A DNA stretch of 64,000 nucleotides from Bernardetia sp042180575 (GCF_042180575.1 NZ_CP170094.1:1054001-1118000), one strand, 5' to 3'. Shown: positions 15,090 through 24,228, counted from the first letter of the stretch. The notes: a model not told the origin generated them from the sequence alone. Translations and numbers: made by a program.

Positions 15090-16297
15090 TATAGTACTGG
15101 ACATGAGTTAAATTTTTGACAAAAAAAGGACAGAAAGAGTTAATTTAGAAGTGTGAAAACCAAAAAACTCTATTCCGTCCTGCTGAACAAATATACAAAG
15201 GAATTTTCAGATATTCCTATCCATTATGTTCACGCTACTTTGTTGCTTATTAGCTGTATTCTGATAAAAGAAACTGTTAATCTAAACAAATTAAAAAATC
15301 AAGTAGGTATTTTTTTAAATTCTCCTACTGTTCAAATTGATTCTCATTATAAACGGCTTACTCGTTATTTTTTGGATGTCTATGTTCAAAAAACACTATG
15401 GAAGCTGATTCTAGTTTTTAGTATAGGCTCTTTTTTGAATAGAAAAGACATAAAAAAAGAAATTTTCTATCTAGCTATGGATGGTAGTGTTTGGCAATTA
15501 GGGGAATATACCTATCATGTTTTGGTCTTAAGTGTTATTTATAGAAAAATGGCTATTCCTATTTTTTGGATCAATTTAGAACGAAAAGGTAGTTCTACTG
15601 TTGCTCATCGTAAAAGTTTATTAGCATCGGCTTTATTGTTATATCCTTTTTTAAAAAGATTTACAATTTTAGCTGATAGAGAGTATAAAGGTAGAGTTTG
15701 GTTTAGGTATTTAGAAGAACAAGGATATACTTACATTATTCGTCTTTGTAAGGGAGATTATCAATTAGAAGTTAAAAAATACCACAGCTTACTTAAAAAA
15801 GCTAAATCAGGCAAACTAGTAAGCCAAGAATTTGAAACTGACTTTGCAAAAAAACTAAAAATAGTGATTTCTTATAATGCTCAAGCAGCAAAAGAAAGTG
15901 AAAAGTTTGTCATTTTATTAACCAACAAATATCGTTTAACAAAGGAGAAAATTAGTGCTATCTATTATCTCAGATGGAAAATAGAGTGTTTATTTAGACA
16001 TTTGAAAACAAATGGATTTCATTTAGAGGAGTTAGGAATGGTAAACCCAAGAAAAATTCGTGTTCTAATGGCATTAGTAATTGCATCTTTTTTACTCTGT
16101 ATCTTAGAAGGAGTAAAAACAAAACAAAGAGTAAAAAAAGACAATGAATCCTTTTACGAGTCTGTTTTTAGAATCGGATATGGAAAAGTAGTATTTTATG
16201 CTACTTCTATAGACAAAATATTAAAAATAATAACCCAATTAGTGCAAAAATCTAAAACTCAAAATACAACCTAAATTAACACATGTCCAGTACTGTA
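15090..16297 (+). mobile_element. IS4-family insertion sequence, complete
   Basis: About 1208 bp. Left end TATAGTACTGGACATG and right end (reverse complement) TACAGTACTGGACATG are near-perfect inverted repeats that continue as GAGTTAAAT/TGTTAATTT. A 9-bp direct repeat GAAACGCTT flanks it at 15081-15089 and 16298-16306, fitting the IS4-family duplication length. It carries one transposase gene and has landed in a small gene. Clean ends and duplication point to a recent insertion. Confidence 0.88.
15153..16274 (+). CDS. IS4-family DDE transposase
   Basis: A 373-aa transposase starting at a GTG. The DDE residues are visible: first Asp in LAMDGSVWQLG (about residue 110), second in ILADREYKG (about 173), and Glu in YYLRWKIECLFRHLKTNGF (about 276), the YREK-like signature of IS4 transposases. 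The C-terminal helix LVIASFLLCILEG also fits. The frame is intact, so the element may be active. Confidence 0.9.
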   Translation: MKTKKLYSVLLNKYTKEFSDIPIHYVHATLLLISCILIKETVNLNKLKNQVGIFLNSPTVQIDSHYKRLTRYFLDVYVQKTLWKLILVFSIGSFLNRKDIKKEIFYLAMDGSVWQLGEYTYHVLVLSVIYRKMAIPIFWINLERKGSSTVAHRKSLLASALLLYPFLKRFTILADREYKGRVWFRYLEEQGYTYIIRLCKGDYQLEVKKYHSLLKKAKSGKLVSQEFETDFAKKLKIVISYNAQAAKESEKFVILLTNKYRLTKEKISAIYYLRWKIECLFRHLKTNGFHLEELGMVNPRKIRVLMALVIASFLLCILEGVKTKQRVKKDNESFYESVFRIGYGKVVFYATSIDKILKIITQLVQKSKTQNTT

Positions 16298-16354
16298 GAA
16301 ACGCTTATTTACCCTCCTATAATTATAAAACGTAGTATTTGATTTACATAATCT

Positions 16355-17137
16355 ATAAAAAATGTTATTTATCTTTTATCAACTTTAATTACTTTCTTTC
16401 TAATTACATCTTTCAAAGTTTCCCACAAAGACCCATTTCTACCAAAAGAAGTAGAAAGAGCATTCGTAAAGGCGTTAGAATTTGCTAAAAAAGAGATGAG
16501 CAAACCTCACTTTACTTATTACTTTGAAGAAAAAGATAAAAATTCGGAAAGAAATAATTTAGAAATGAATGTGGATTATGGTTCTTTCTTTGAAAAAAAT
16601 GAAAAGTTTTTAATTCTCACTTGTGATTATTATAAATTCTCTTTTGATAAATATTATAGAATTTATTTATTCAAAAATGATTCTTTTTGGTTATTGTTTG
16701 AAGAATACACCAATCATGGAGAGCAAGGTTTTTTTCAAGATATTAATGGAGATAATCAAATAGATTTCATAATTACTTACTCTCCATCTTCTGGTTGTTG
16801 TCCAAGACAATGCAAAATGGTATTTCTTTACAAAGACAAAAATTTCATAAAATATAATTTTATAAACCCTACTTTTAGCCCAAAAGAAAAAGTAGTTCGT
16901 GGTTTAGGATATGGCTATTTTCCAGAAGTAGGTTTGTATAAATACAAATGGAATAGAACAAAACTAGATACCGTAGAATATATTTACAGAACAAAAGAAA
17001 GTAATTTCAAAAAATTCATTCGAACAAAAAAACAAATTAATTTACTCCAAAATAGTCAAGGAGAAATTTTAGATTCATTGCCAAAAGAATATCAAAATAT
17101 AAATGAATTAGACTGGTTTTTGAGAGAGGAAAATTAA
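16355..17137 (+). CDS. Unknown exported protein with a possible ATA start
   Basis: The first ATG is at 16496 (213 aa, starting MSKPHF). In the same frame the reading extends back to a stop just before 16355 and encodes IKNVIYLLSTLITFFLITSFKV, a convincing signal peptide, then SHKDPFLPKEVERAFVKALEFAKKE. This begins at ATA, as if an original ATG was lost, or ATA is used. The body includes GEQGFFQDINGDNQIDFIITYSPSSGCCP, reminiscent of FG-GAP-like repeats with a calcium-loop motif (DINGDNQIDF). If translation begins at 16496, the product would be cytoplasmic and truncated. Family not recognised. Confidence 0.5.
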   Translation: MKNVIYLLSTLITFFLITSFKVSHKDPFLPKEVERAFVKALEFAKKEMSKPHFTYYFEEKDKNSERNNLEMNVDYGSFFEKNEKFLILTCDYYKFSFDKYYRIYLFKNDSFWLLFEEYTNHGEQGFFQDINGDNQIDFIITYSPSSGCCPRQCKMVFLYKDKNFIKYNFINPTFSPKEKVVRGLGYGYFPEVGLYKYKWNRTKLDTVEYIYRTKESNFKKFIRTKKQINLLQNSQGEILDSLPKEYQNINELDWFLREEN

Positions 17138-17208
17138 TCTATAAAACCTTTTTTTAAAAAGGAAGTTTCAAATCAGATATTTCTTTTCTACTTTCCAAAC
17201 TAAAATTT

Positions 17209-17655
17209 ATGCTCTACCAAAACGAACGCAAAACATTTTTAATAGAAGAAGTTACAATATCTGAACAAAACGTAACTAACCAAGATTTAAAAACTCAAAA
17301 AGTTCTTAAACTCTATCTAATCGGACGACTGACAGTTGAAGAACACAGAGAAGGTTTTGAAGCGTACTTAGATTTATTCAAAAACGGAGATTACACACAT
17401 GCCATTTTTGATTATTTAAAATTAGAATATGACCCTCCTCAATCAAGAGCTTGGTTTGTTACAAGTTATGTTCCTCGTTATGGAAAAGAGTTCAAGGGGC
17501 GAGAGTGTTATTTAGCACTTATAGAATCTAGCAATTTATTTCAGAGAATGACCACTAATTTAATTACTAGTGGTGTAAAGAAGATTTATAAAAACCTTCA
17601 TATTTCTTTTTTTCCAGATGTAGAAAAGGCTCAAAATTGGCTTTTGAAACAGTAA
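17209..17655 (+). CDS. Small STAS-like protein of unknown function
   Basis: A 148-aa soluble protein. Alternating strands and helices (VLKLYLIGRLTVEEHREGFEAYLDLFKNGDYTHAIFDYLKLEY...) and the C-terminal FFPDVEKAQNWLLKQ resemble SpoIIAA/STAS-like proteins common in Bacteroidota, in which the final helix carries EKAxxWL. No catalytic motif. It stands alone upstream of ligA. Moderate confidence that it is real, low for the fold. Confidence 0.55.
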   Translation: MLYQNERKTFLIEEVTISEQNVTNQDLKTQKVLKLYLIGRLTVEEHREGFEAYLDLFKNGDYTHAIFDYLKLEYDPPQSRAWFVTSYVPRYGKEFKGRECYLALIESSNLFQRMTTNLITSGVKKIYKNLHISFFPDVEKAQNWLLKQ

Positions 17656-17671
17656 AAAAATTGTACATTTG
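17643..17671 (+). promoter_or_regulatory. Possible promoter of ligA
   Basis: TTTG at 17643-17646 and TACATTTG at 17664-17671, 17 bp apart, resemble the Bacteroidota -33/-7 pair, although the spacer is about 2 bp short. The ligA start is 146 bp downstream. Confidence 0.35.
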
Positions 17672-17816
17672 TGGGTTATTTGTAGGTAAAAGGCTTGCCT
17701 TTGACTGTATTCTATATTTTTCGAACTGATAAAATTACTGCATTAAAAAGCAGAAGAGAGCCTTTGCCCTACTAATTTCAAAATTTCACTTTAAATTATC
17801 TATCTAGTCAAAATAT

Positions 17817-19853
17817 ATGAATCCGTCAGTCATAAAAGAAAAAATAAAAACACTTTCTGAAAAGCTCAATCACTACAATACTCAATATTATCAAAACGAT
17901 ATTTCAGAAATTTCTGATTTTGAGTTTGATAAGTTATTAGAAGAGTTAAAGAAATTAGAAGAAGAAAACCCACAATTCAAACTTCCAAATTCGCCTACTT
18001 TGCGTGTGGGTGGAGATATTACAAACAATTTTGAAACAGTTGTCCATCGTTATCCGATGCTTTCGCTTTCAAATACGTATAATGAGGAAGAACTTTTAGA
18101 ATTTGATGTGCGAATCCGAAAAACGGTTGATAATCCTGTTTATGTTTGTGAACTCAAATTTGATGGCGTGGCTATTTCGCTGCGTTATGAAAATGGAATT
18201 TTTACGCAGGGCGTTACTCGTGGCGACGGAACACAAGGCGATGATGTAACTTCGAATGTCAGAACGATTCGTGATATTCCATTAAAGATTAAAGAAAATA
18301 ATAAAAATGAAATTCCACAAGATTTTGAATTACGTGGAGAAGTATATTTGAGCAAAACACAATTCGAAATCCTCAATCAAGAAATTGTAGAAAGAGCAAA
18401 AGAAAAAGGCATAGAAGAAGAAAAAATTCCTGATTTATTATTAAAAAATCCTAGAAATGCAGCTTCTGGAGCAATCAAAATGAAATCTTCACAAGAAATG
18501 GCAAAACGCAAACTTTCTTGTTTTGTGTATGATGCCTATGGAACGCCTTTTGATTCGCATACCAGCATTTTAGAGCATTTAGAAAAATGGAATTTTGCTG
18601 TTTCTGATTTTTATAAAAAAGCAAATGGCATTCAAGAAGTATTAGAATTTATTAAAATTTGGGAAAGTAAAAGGCTTGAATTGCCGTATGAAACCGACGG
18701 AGTTGTCATCAAAATCAATGATTTAGACCAAAGAGAAGAACTTGGTTTTACTTCAAAAAGTCCACGCTGGGCAATCGCCTATAAATACAAAGCCGAAGAA
18801 GCACAATCAAAACTAAAAAGTGTCGTTTTTCAAGTCGGAAGAACAGGTGCAGTTACACCAGTTGCAAATCTTACGGCTGTTCAGCTTTCGGGAACGACTG
18901 TAAAACGTGCTACCTTGCATAACGAAGGAGAAATAAAACGATTAGATTTACACGAAGGCGACACCGTTTTTGTAGAAAAAAGTGGAGAAATTATCCCAAA
19001 AGTAACTAGAGTAGTTACAGAATTAAGAGAAAAAAACGCAAAACCGATTATTTTTACAGAAAACTGCCCAGAATGTGAAACCAAATTAGTGAGAGAAGAA
19101 GGCGAAGCTGCTTATTACTGTCCGAATGAAAACGGCTGTCCACCACAGATTTTAGCCAAAATTCAGCATTTTATTCATCGAAAAGCAATGAATATTGATG
19201 GAATTGGAAGTAAAACAGTTGAATTGTTTTTGAAAGAAAAGCTAATAAAAGACATTGCAGATTTATATCAATTAGATAGAGAGAAAATTTTGGCTTTACC
19301 TAATTTCAAAGAAAAATCTGTTGATAATATTTTTGTAGGTGTAGAAGAATCTAAAAAACAACCGTTTAAATATGTTCTTTTTGGGTTGGGAATCCGTCAT
19401 GTAGGTGCAAGCATTGCCGAAATTTTGGCTGATGAATTTGCTTCTATTGACAATCTAAAAAATGCTAACGAAGAACAAATTGCAAATGTTTTTGGAATCG
19501 GACAAAGAATAGCAGAAAGCATAAAAGCCTACTTTGATGAACCTAAAAATATAGAAATCATTGAAAAATTAAAAGCAGCAGGTTTGCAATTCGAACAAGC
19601 AGAGAAAAAAGCTGTTGTTACAGACGGAATTTTGAGTGGAAAAACATTTGTAGTTTCTGGTACTTTCCAAAACTTTGAGAGAGAAGAACTAAAAGAAAAA
19701 ATCAAAGATTTGGGAGGAAAAATTTCTAGTTCGGTTTCTAAGAAATTAGATTATTTGTTGGCAGGAGATAAAGCAGGAAGTTCGAAAATAGAAAAAGCAG
19801 AAAAAGCAGGTGTAACTGTAATTAGTGAAAGTGATTTTTTAGCGATGATTTAA
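17817..19853 (+). CDS. ligA: NAD-dependent DNA ligase
   Basis: A 678-aa protein of standard LigA length. The NAD-binding Ia domain with YNTQYY is at about 20; the adenylation motif CELKFDGVAISLRY with the nucleotide-accepting Lys is at about 112. The OB domain includes FQVGRTGAVTPVA. A Cys4 zinc finger (CPEC...CPNENGC) lies at about 417-440, followed by helix-hairpin-helix repeats (MNIDGIGSKTVELF) and a C-terminal BRCT domain (LSGKTFVVSGTF) from about 600. It seals nicks with NAD+ during replication and repair and is essential in most bacteria. Monocistronic here. Confidence 0.97.
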   Translation: MNPSVIKEKIKTLSEKLNHYNTQYYQNDISEISDFEFDKLLEELKKLEEENPQFKLPNSPTLRVGGDITNNFETVVHRYPMLSLSNTYNEEELLEFDVRIRKTVDNPVYVCELKFDGVAISLRYENGIFTQGVTRGDGTQGDDVTSNVRTIRDIPLKIKENNKNEIPQDFELRGEVYLSKTQFEILNQEIVERAKEKGIEEEKIPDLLLKNPRNAASGAIKMKSSQEMAKRKLSCFVYDAYGTPFDSHTSILEHLEKWNFAVSDFYKKANGIQEVLEFIKIWESKRLELPYETDGVVIKINDLDQREELGFTSKSPRWAIAYKYKAEEAQSKLKSVVFQVGRTGAVTPVANLTAVQLSGTTVKRATLHNEGEIKRLDLHEGDTVFVEKSGEIIPKVTRVVTELREKNAKPIIFTENCPECETKLVREEGEAAYYCPNENGCPPQILAKIQHFIHRKAMNIDGIGSKTVELFLKEKLIKDIADLYQLDREKILALPNFKEKSVDNIFVGVEESKKQPFKYVLFGLGIRHVGASIAEILADEFASIDNLKNANEEQIANVFGIGQRIAESIKAYFDEPKNIEIIEKLKAAGLQFEQAEKKAVVTDGILSGKTFVVSGTFQNFEREELKEKIKDLGGKISSSVSKKLDYLLAGDKAGSSKIEKAEKAGVTVISESDFLAMI

Positions 19854-19976
19854 TCAAAAAATACCCAAAACTACGTATAGACTTTGCTTAATGAGATTTG
19901 TAAATTTGTTGTATAGACTTTATTTAGTTATAAAAAATAAAGCTACTTTTTTAAAAACCATTAAAACACCAAATTT

Positions 19977-20513
19977 ATGAAACTTACAAAAAAAGCATTT
20001 TCGATATTCTACTCAACATTTAATTTTAGTAAATTATTCATTCTACTTTTAGTTTGTTCAGTCGCTTTTGTGGGCTGTAAAAAAGATGATGAAGACGAAA
20101 ACCCAGATGAAGGAACAGAATTGGCAGGTGGAAGTATGTCTGCAAAAGTAGATGGACAAGCATTTGAAGCTACTTTAGCTGTTCAAGCAACTGTTTCGGG
20201 TGGTGTTTTTGCTTTTGCAGGAACAGCCAATTCTTCTTCTTCAGTTCGTCAAATAAATATTGCCATTGCAGATTATCAAGGAACAGGAACATACAATTTT
20301 TCTACTCCAGGTAGCACAGCAATTTGGTCAGAAGGAACTAGCACAGACCAAATATTTACAGCAAACTTTATTTTAGGAAGTGGACAAGTAAATATCACAG
20401 AAGTAACTGATGAAAGAATAAAAGGAACATTCGAATTTACTGGAAGCAATGCTGGAGGAGGAGGTTCTGAAACAAGAACAATTACAGAAGGAAAATTTAA
20501 TGTAAAAATCTAG
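19977..20513 (+). CDS. DUF6252-like lipoprotein
   Basis: A 178-aa predicted lipoprotein: signal helix, then lipobox VGC at about residue 34 followed by an acidic stretch (KKDDEDENPDEG), as in Bacteroidota surface lipoproteins. The mature part begins with MSAKVDGQAFEA, the hallmark of DUF6252-type small beta proteins, and continues with strand-rich sequence. Function unknown. A strong terminator follows. Confidence 0.7.
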   Translation: MKLTKKAFSIFYSTFNFSKLFILLLVCSVAFVGCKKDDEDENPDEGTELAGGSMSAKVDGQAFEATLAVQATVSGGVFAFAGTANSSSSVRQINIAIADYQGTGTYNFSTPGSTAIWSEGTSTDQIFTANFILGSGQVNITEVTDERIKGTFEFTGSNAGGGGSETRTITEGKFNVKI

Positions 20514-20560
20514 TTTTAGTAGTAGTTAAAAATTTACTTTGGGTAGTCAAAAGTAGTATC

Positions 20561-20596
20561 AAAAAGCAAATTCTAGTTTTAGAATTTGCTTTTTTC
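20561..20596. terminator. Bidirectional terminator
   Basis: AAAAAGCAAATTCTA and TAGAATTTGCTTTTT form a 15-bp stem with a 4-nt loop between the convergent DUF6252-like and ABC-permease genes. Confidence 0.85.
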
Positions 20597-20606
20597 TTTG
20601 TCAAAA

Positions 20607-21785
20607 TTATCTCATCGCATCGGCAGCTTCCGTAGTCGCTCCACGCCAAGCAGGAAAAAGAGTGGCAGCCAAATAAGGCACAACAGAAAGCGAAAAAACA
20701 CTCAAAATATCTCCCAAACTAACAAACGGTTGCAAATCGTAAGCAGGATAAAGCACCGACCAACCCACCAAAAAAGGCTTTAAAATAGGAGAGTTAAAAA
20801 CAAAAACGTGAATATAAGCCAAAATAATTCCTAACAAAGTAGCCGTAATCGACAAAATTGCGCCTTCGGTAAGTTTTAAAAACAAAACATCATTTATTTG
20901 CCAACCGATAGCTTTTAAGATTCCTAATTCTTTTTTCTCATTACTACTAAGTCCTGATGCACGTTCCCACATCAAAAGCAAAAAAGCCAAAACAGAAAGC
21001 AGCGAACCATAAATAAAAATCCCTCCTCGCCAACTAAAAAGTGTTTGATAGGTAGAAGAAAGTTGAGCCAAAGTAACGACACGCAAAGAAGGAAAACGAA
21101 CATCTATTTTTTTTCCAATATTTTCTATTTCTTCTGGATTATAAATTTCGACGGCAATATCTGTACATAAAGAATTTGTAGAATCTGAACGTAAACCTAT
21201 AATCTTTTGAGCTTCTTTTACTGGCAAAATAATCAAATCCTTGGTTAGTAAGTCTGATTTTGCACCAAAACTTCCCACAATTTCATAACTTACCTTTTTC
21301 CCATTTGCATCATTCAAAGAAAGAAAATCACCTAGTTGTAAATTACGTGTTTCTAAAATTCCTGTTCCTACCAAAACACCATTTTGATTATTATCGTCTT
21401 TATTTTTTTGACTATAATCTTCTTTAAATTCTAAAAAGCCTATTTCTTCATTCGGAAAATCACTTCCCATAACTGTCAGAACTGCTCCTGTTGCATCATC
21501 AAAAAAATATCCCCAATAACGAGGAAAAACTTTTTTTATTCCTCTAATTTTTGAAATGGAATCTTGTAAAGAAACAGACATCGGAACAAGCCTTCCACCC
21601 TGTAACTGTTGTACCCACAAAGGAGGCAAATCTTCTAAAGTTTGTGAAGTTTCGGTTTTCAAACTACTCGTAAAAAAAACTACCGAGGCATAAAAACCAA
21701 TCACAAGTGCATAAATTACAATCAAAGCAACCTGCTTTTTCCAACTTCGGAGTAAAGATAAAACAGCGTAATTTAGGATATTCAT
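20607..21785 (-). CDS. FtsX-like ABC transporter permease
   Basis: A 392-aa permease of the MacB/FtsX type. One N-terminal helix (QVALIVIYALVIGFYASVVFF), a large extracytoplasmic domain (about 45-260) and three C-terminal helices, with the signature SNEKKELGILKAIGWQINDVLFLKLTEGAIL before helix 3 and an ending typical for the family (YLAATLFPAWRGATTEAADAMR). Such permeases pair with an ATPase; none is adjacent in this window, since the upstream flank holds only repeats and then an unrelated gene. It probably handles lipoprotein or lipid release or peptide export. Confidence 0.85.
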   Translation of the reverse strand: MNILNYAVLSLLRSWKKQVALIVIYALVIGFYASVVFFTSSLKTETSQTLEDLPPLWVQQLQGGRLVPMSVSLQDSISKIRGIKKVFPRYWGYFFDDATGAVLTVMGSDFPNEEIGFLEFKEDYSQKNKDDNNQNGVLVGTGILETRNLQLGDFLSLNDANGKKVSYEIVGSFGAKSDLLTKDLIILPVKEAQKIIGLRSDSTNSLCTDIAVEIYNPEEIENIGKKIDVRFPSLRVVTLAQLSSTYQTLFSWRGGIFIYGSLLSVLAFLLLMWERASGLSSNEKKELGILKAIGWQINDVLFLKLTEGAILSITATLLGIILAYIHVFVFNSPILKPFLVGWSVLYPAYDLQPFVSLGDILSVFSLSVVPYLAATLFPAWRGATTEAADAMR

Positions 21786-21791
21786 CTATTC

Positions 21792-21838
21792 GATTACGGA
21801 TTACGGATTACGGATTACGGATTACGGATTACGGATTA
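21792..21838. repeat. Heptamer tandem repeat (GATTACG)n
   Basis: Six complete head-to-tail copies of GATTACG plus a partial one lie directly upstream of the permease gene start. Related inverted pieces (CCGTAATTTTTAATCCGTAA) occur at 21970-21993, so the intergenic region is bracketed by opposite-facing copies. Confidence 0.95.
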
Positions 21839-22002
21839 AAAATTACGATTAATGAAATAAATAGTTACAAGCTAGAATTTGGATTTGTAGAGATGGATTT
21901 TCAAGTTTTTACTAAGGTATCAATTTTAGTGATATAAATACTTTTGCTTTCTGAATTGCATATCACACTCGTAATCCGTAATTTTTAATCCGTAATTAAT
22001 TT

Positions 22003-22491
22003 TTATTTCTGCTGTTTCAAAATTACTTCTGCTTGTTGTTCACTTACCCAACCGACAATTTTACGAATAATTTTTCCTTCTTTATCTATAAAAAAATTAG
22101 TTGGTAATTCTTCTACCTTGTATAAATCTGAAATCTTTCCATCTACATCAATAAGCATTGGAAAAGTAGCTCCAAACTGTTCTTTGAATTTTTCAGAGGC
22201 TTCTTTGGGTTGTTTTACATTGATTGCCAAAATCTCTAACCCTTCTTTTTGTAGCTTTTCGTAATAACTCTGCGTTTCTGGAAACTCTTGTTTACAAGTC
22301 GGACACCAATCTGCCCAAAAATAAAGCATTACAACTTTACTATTTTTAGTATGTTTTTCTATTGTTTGAGAATTTCCTTCTACGTCTTGTGTTTCAAATT
22401 TTGGTGCTGGTTCGCCCTTATCAAAAGGAGTTTTTTCAGCACACGAAAATAGAAAAGTAGATAGAAATAAGAGTACTATTAATTTATTCAT
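22003..22491 (-). CDS. TlpA/ResA-like thiol-disulfide oxidoreductase lipoprotein
   Basis: A 162-aa exported thioredoxin-fold protein. Lipobox FLFSC at about 17; the active-site motif is WCPTC in MLYFWADWCPTCKQEFPE at about 55-72; the cis-Pro region is in VEELPTNFFIDKEGKI. It should act in the periplasm as a membrane-tethered reductant, for example for cytochrome c maturation or redox protection. Nothing nearby fixes its target. Confidence 0.88.
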   Translation of the reverse strand: MNKLIVLLFLSTFLFSCAEKTPFDKGEPAPKFETQDVEGNSQTIEKHTKNSKVVMLYFWADWCPTCKQEFPETQSYYEKLQKEGLEILAINVKQPKEASEKFKEQFGATFPMLIDVDGKISDLYKVEELPTNFFIDKEGKIIRKIVGWVSEQQAEVILKQQK

Positions 22492-22549
22492 TTTTTATTG
22501 TTTTTTTTCATAGCTACTTCTCATTCTAAAGGAATGAGCGAGATACATA

Positions 22550-22557
22550 CAAAGTTA
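22550..22557 (-). promoter_or_regulatory. Possible -7 box of the TlpA-like gene
   Basis: On the minus strand TAACTTTG matches TAnnTTTG, 59 bp before the ATG. A TTTG lies about 23 bp further upstream, slightly beyond usual spacing. Confidence 0.3.
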
Positions 22558-22680
22558 GGTTTTAATATGCTTTACAACAACAAAATAGTTCTTAGAAAAA
22601 TTTAAAACTTTTGTTTCTTCTAATAATTTTCTGCATTTCGGACAACAACAAATAATAAAATACAAACCTTTAATAATAAT

Positions 22681-23850
22681 TTATACAGCCAAACTACTTT
22701 TTTTAGAAACCTCTAAAGTCTGAATAGCATTTGTAAGGTCTTCAATCAAATCATCGGCATCTTCAATACCAACAGAAAGACGATACAGGTTTTCAGTAAT
22801 CCCCATTTTTTCACGCATCTGGACAGGCACTTTTGCATGTGAAGTCAAAACAGGTTCGGTAAGAGTACTCTCTACGCCTCCCAAACTCACAGCTTTACAA
22901 ATCAATTCCAAATGACGCACAAATTTTGCTCTTCCTTCCTTATCTGTATCTAATTCAAAAGAAAGCATTGCACCAAAACCTCCTTTCATTTGCTTTTTGG
23001 CAAGCTGGTGGTCTGGATGAGTAGGAAGACCTGGATAAAAAACATTTTTTACTTGTGGTAATTTTTGTAATGCTTCAGCTATTTTTTGAGCATTTTGAGC
23101 TTGTGTTTTAACACGAATTGCAAGTGTTTTGATACTTCTTTCTAAAAGTGAGGTTGCCATTGCATCTAAATTTCCACCAAAATTAAAAGCCACATGATGA
23201 ATTTTTTCAATCAAATTTTGAGAAGTTACGACTGCACCACAAGAAAGGTCACTATGTCCTGCCAAGTATTTCGTTGCACTATGAATGACAATATCAATTC
23301 CTAATCTCAATGGATTTTGAAAAATAGGTGTTCCGAATGTGTTATCAATAAAAGAAACAAGATTATTTTCTCTAGCGAAATTTACCATTTCGGCAATATC
23401 AACCAATGACAGCAAGGGATTGGAAGGCGTTTCGATAAAAATTGCCTTTGAATTAGGTTGTATAGCCTTTTTAAAATCTTCTAATTTTCGTCCTTCTACA
23501 AAAGTAGATTCAATACCAAGTTTTGAAAGTTGCTCACGAACAGCATAATGTGTTCCTCCATAAATATCATTTTGCAAAATCAAATGGTCGCCAGCTTGTA
23601 AAATACCCAAAAGTGCCGACATAGTAGCAGCCATTCCAGAAGAAAAAATAAGAGCAGCTTCTCCACGTTCTAGTGCTGCAATTTTTTGAGCAACTACTTC
23701 TTGATTAATGGTGTTGAAATAACGAGGATAAGGAATTGCGCCTTCCTCACTATAAGTATAAGCTGTTGAAGTAAAAATAGGTGTATTTACACCACCACTT
23801 TTTTCGTCAAAATAAGTCCCACTATGAACACATTGTGTTGATTTTTTCAT
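22681..23850 (-). CDS. Cystathionine gamma-synthase/lyase family PLP enzyme
   Basis: A 389-aa PLP enzyme of the trans-sulfuration family. Typical features are YSRYFN-like substrate loop (YPRYFNTINQEVVAQKIAALE), ALIFSSGMAAT at about 75, the aspartate FIDNTFGTP that holds the pyridine nitrogen, the PLP lysine in HSATKYLAGHSD at about 195, and C-terminal SLGGVESTLTEP. It either makes cystathionine from an activated homoserine and cysteine or cleaves it. The sequence alone cannot tell synthase from lyase or methionine gamma-lyase. Confidence 0.9.
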   Translation of the reverse strand: MKKSTQCVHSGTYFDEKSGGVNTPIFTSTAYTYSEEGAIPYPRYFNTINQEVVAQKIAALERGEAALIFSSGMAATMSALLGILQAGDHLILQNDIYGGTHYAVREQLSKLGIESTFVEGRKLEDFKKAIQPNSKAIFIETPSNPLLSLVDIAEMVNFARENNLVSFIDNTFGTPIFQNPLRLGIDIVIHSATKYLAGHSDLSCGAVVTSQNLIEKIHHVAFNFGGNLDAMATSLLERSIKTLAIRVKTQAQNAQKIAEALQKLPQVKNVFYPGLPTHPDHQLAKKQMKGGFGAMLSFELDTDKEGRAKFVRHLELICKAVSLGGVESTLTEPVLTSHAKVPVQMREKMGITENLYRLSVGIEDADDLIEDLTNAIQTLEVSKKSSLAV

Positions 23851-23874
23851 AATCTCTCTAAGCTGAAAAGTTAA

Positions 23875-24038
23875 TAGGGCAAACGCACGAAAATAAAATA
23901 TATAGTTTTATACTCTTTTTGAGCTATTTTTTTAGTTTTATAATTCAAGCGAGGACGCTTGAATTAGATAAAAACTGGTTTAAGCGTCCTCGCTTGAACC
24001 AGTTTTAAAAAAAATAAAATTTTGTGCGTTTACCCTAG
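23875..24038. mobile_element. MITE-like element with 8-bp target duplication
   Basis: About 164 bp without coding capacity. Terminal inverted repeats TAGGGCAAACGCAC at the left and (reverse complement) TAGGGTAAACGCAC at the right, each followed by an A-rich stretch. AAAGTTAA is duplicated at 23867-23874 and 24039-24046. Inside are two opposite copies of AAGCGAGGACGCTT, each able to form its own hairpin and together a long one. No transposase in the window has matching ends. Confidence 0.7.
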
Positions 24039-24192
24039 AAAGTTAAGGTAAACAAGTAGTTATTTGATTTTATTTGTTAGATTCAAATTTACGAAAATGT
24101 TTTACAAAATGACTTTTTGTTTTCATAAAAATGACCTATTTCTCTAACTATATAATTGACATATTTATTTCAACAAGAGATTTATATGACAA

Positions 24193-24228
24193 TAACCCTC
24201 GTTAAGATTCAAATGCAATCGTCAAGGA
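24193..24228 (-). terminator. Probable terminator of mscS
   Basis: AACCCTC and GAGGGTT close an imperfect hairpin 33 bp beyond the mscS stop. No strong T run, so moderate support only. Confidence 0.4.

Larger units (their letters stand above)
14733..16342 (+). pseudogene. Unknown gene split by an IS4-family element
   Basis: The 5' part (14733-15089) encodes MEKIEITKEIKYQVGLKILD and about 100 further residues; the frame then runs into the insertion. Skipping the element and one copy of the 9-bp duplication (GAAACGCTT) restores the frame: IGETL continues as IYPPIIIKRSI and ends at TGA 16340-16342. The ancestral protein was about 130 aa, without signal peptide, of unknown family. In its present state it ends in about nine IS-encoded residues (TGHELNF at the end), so most of it may still be made. 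Confidence 0.75.
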
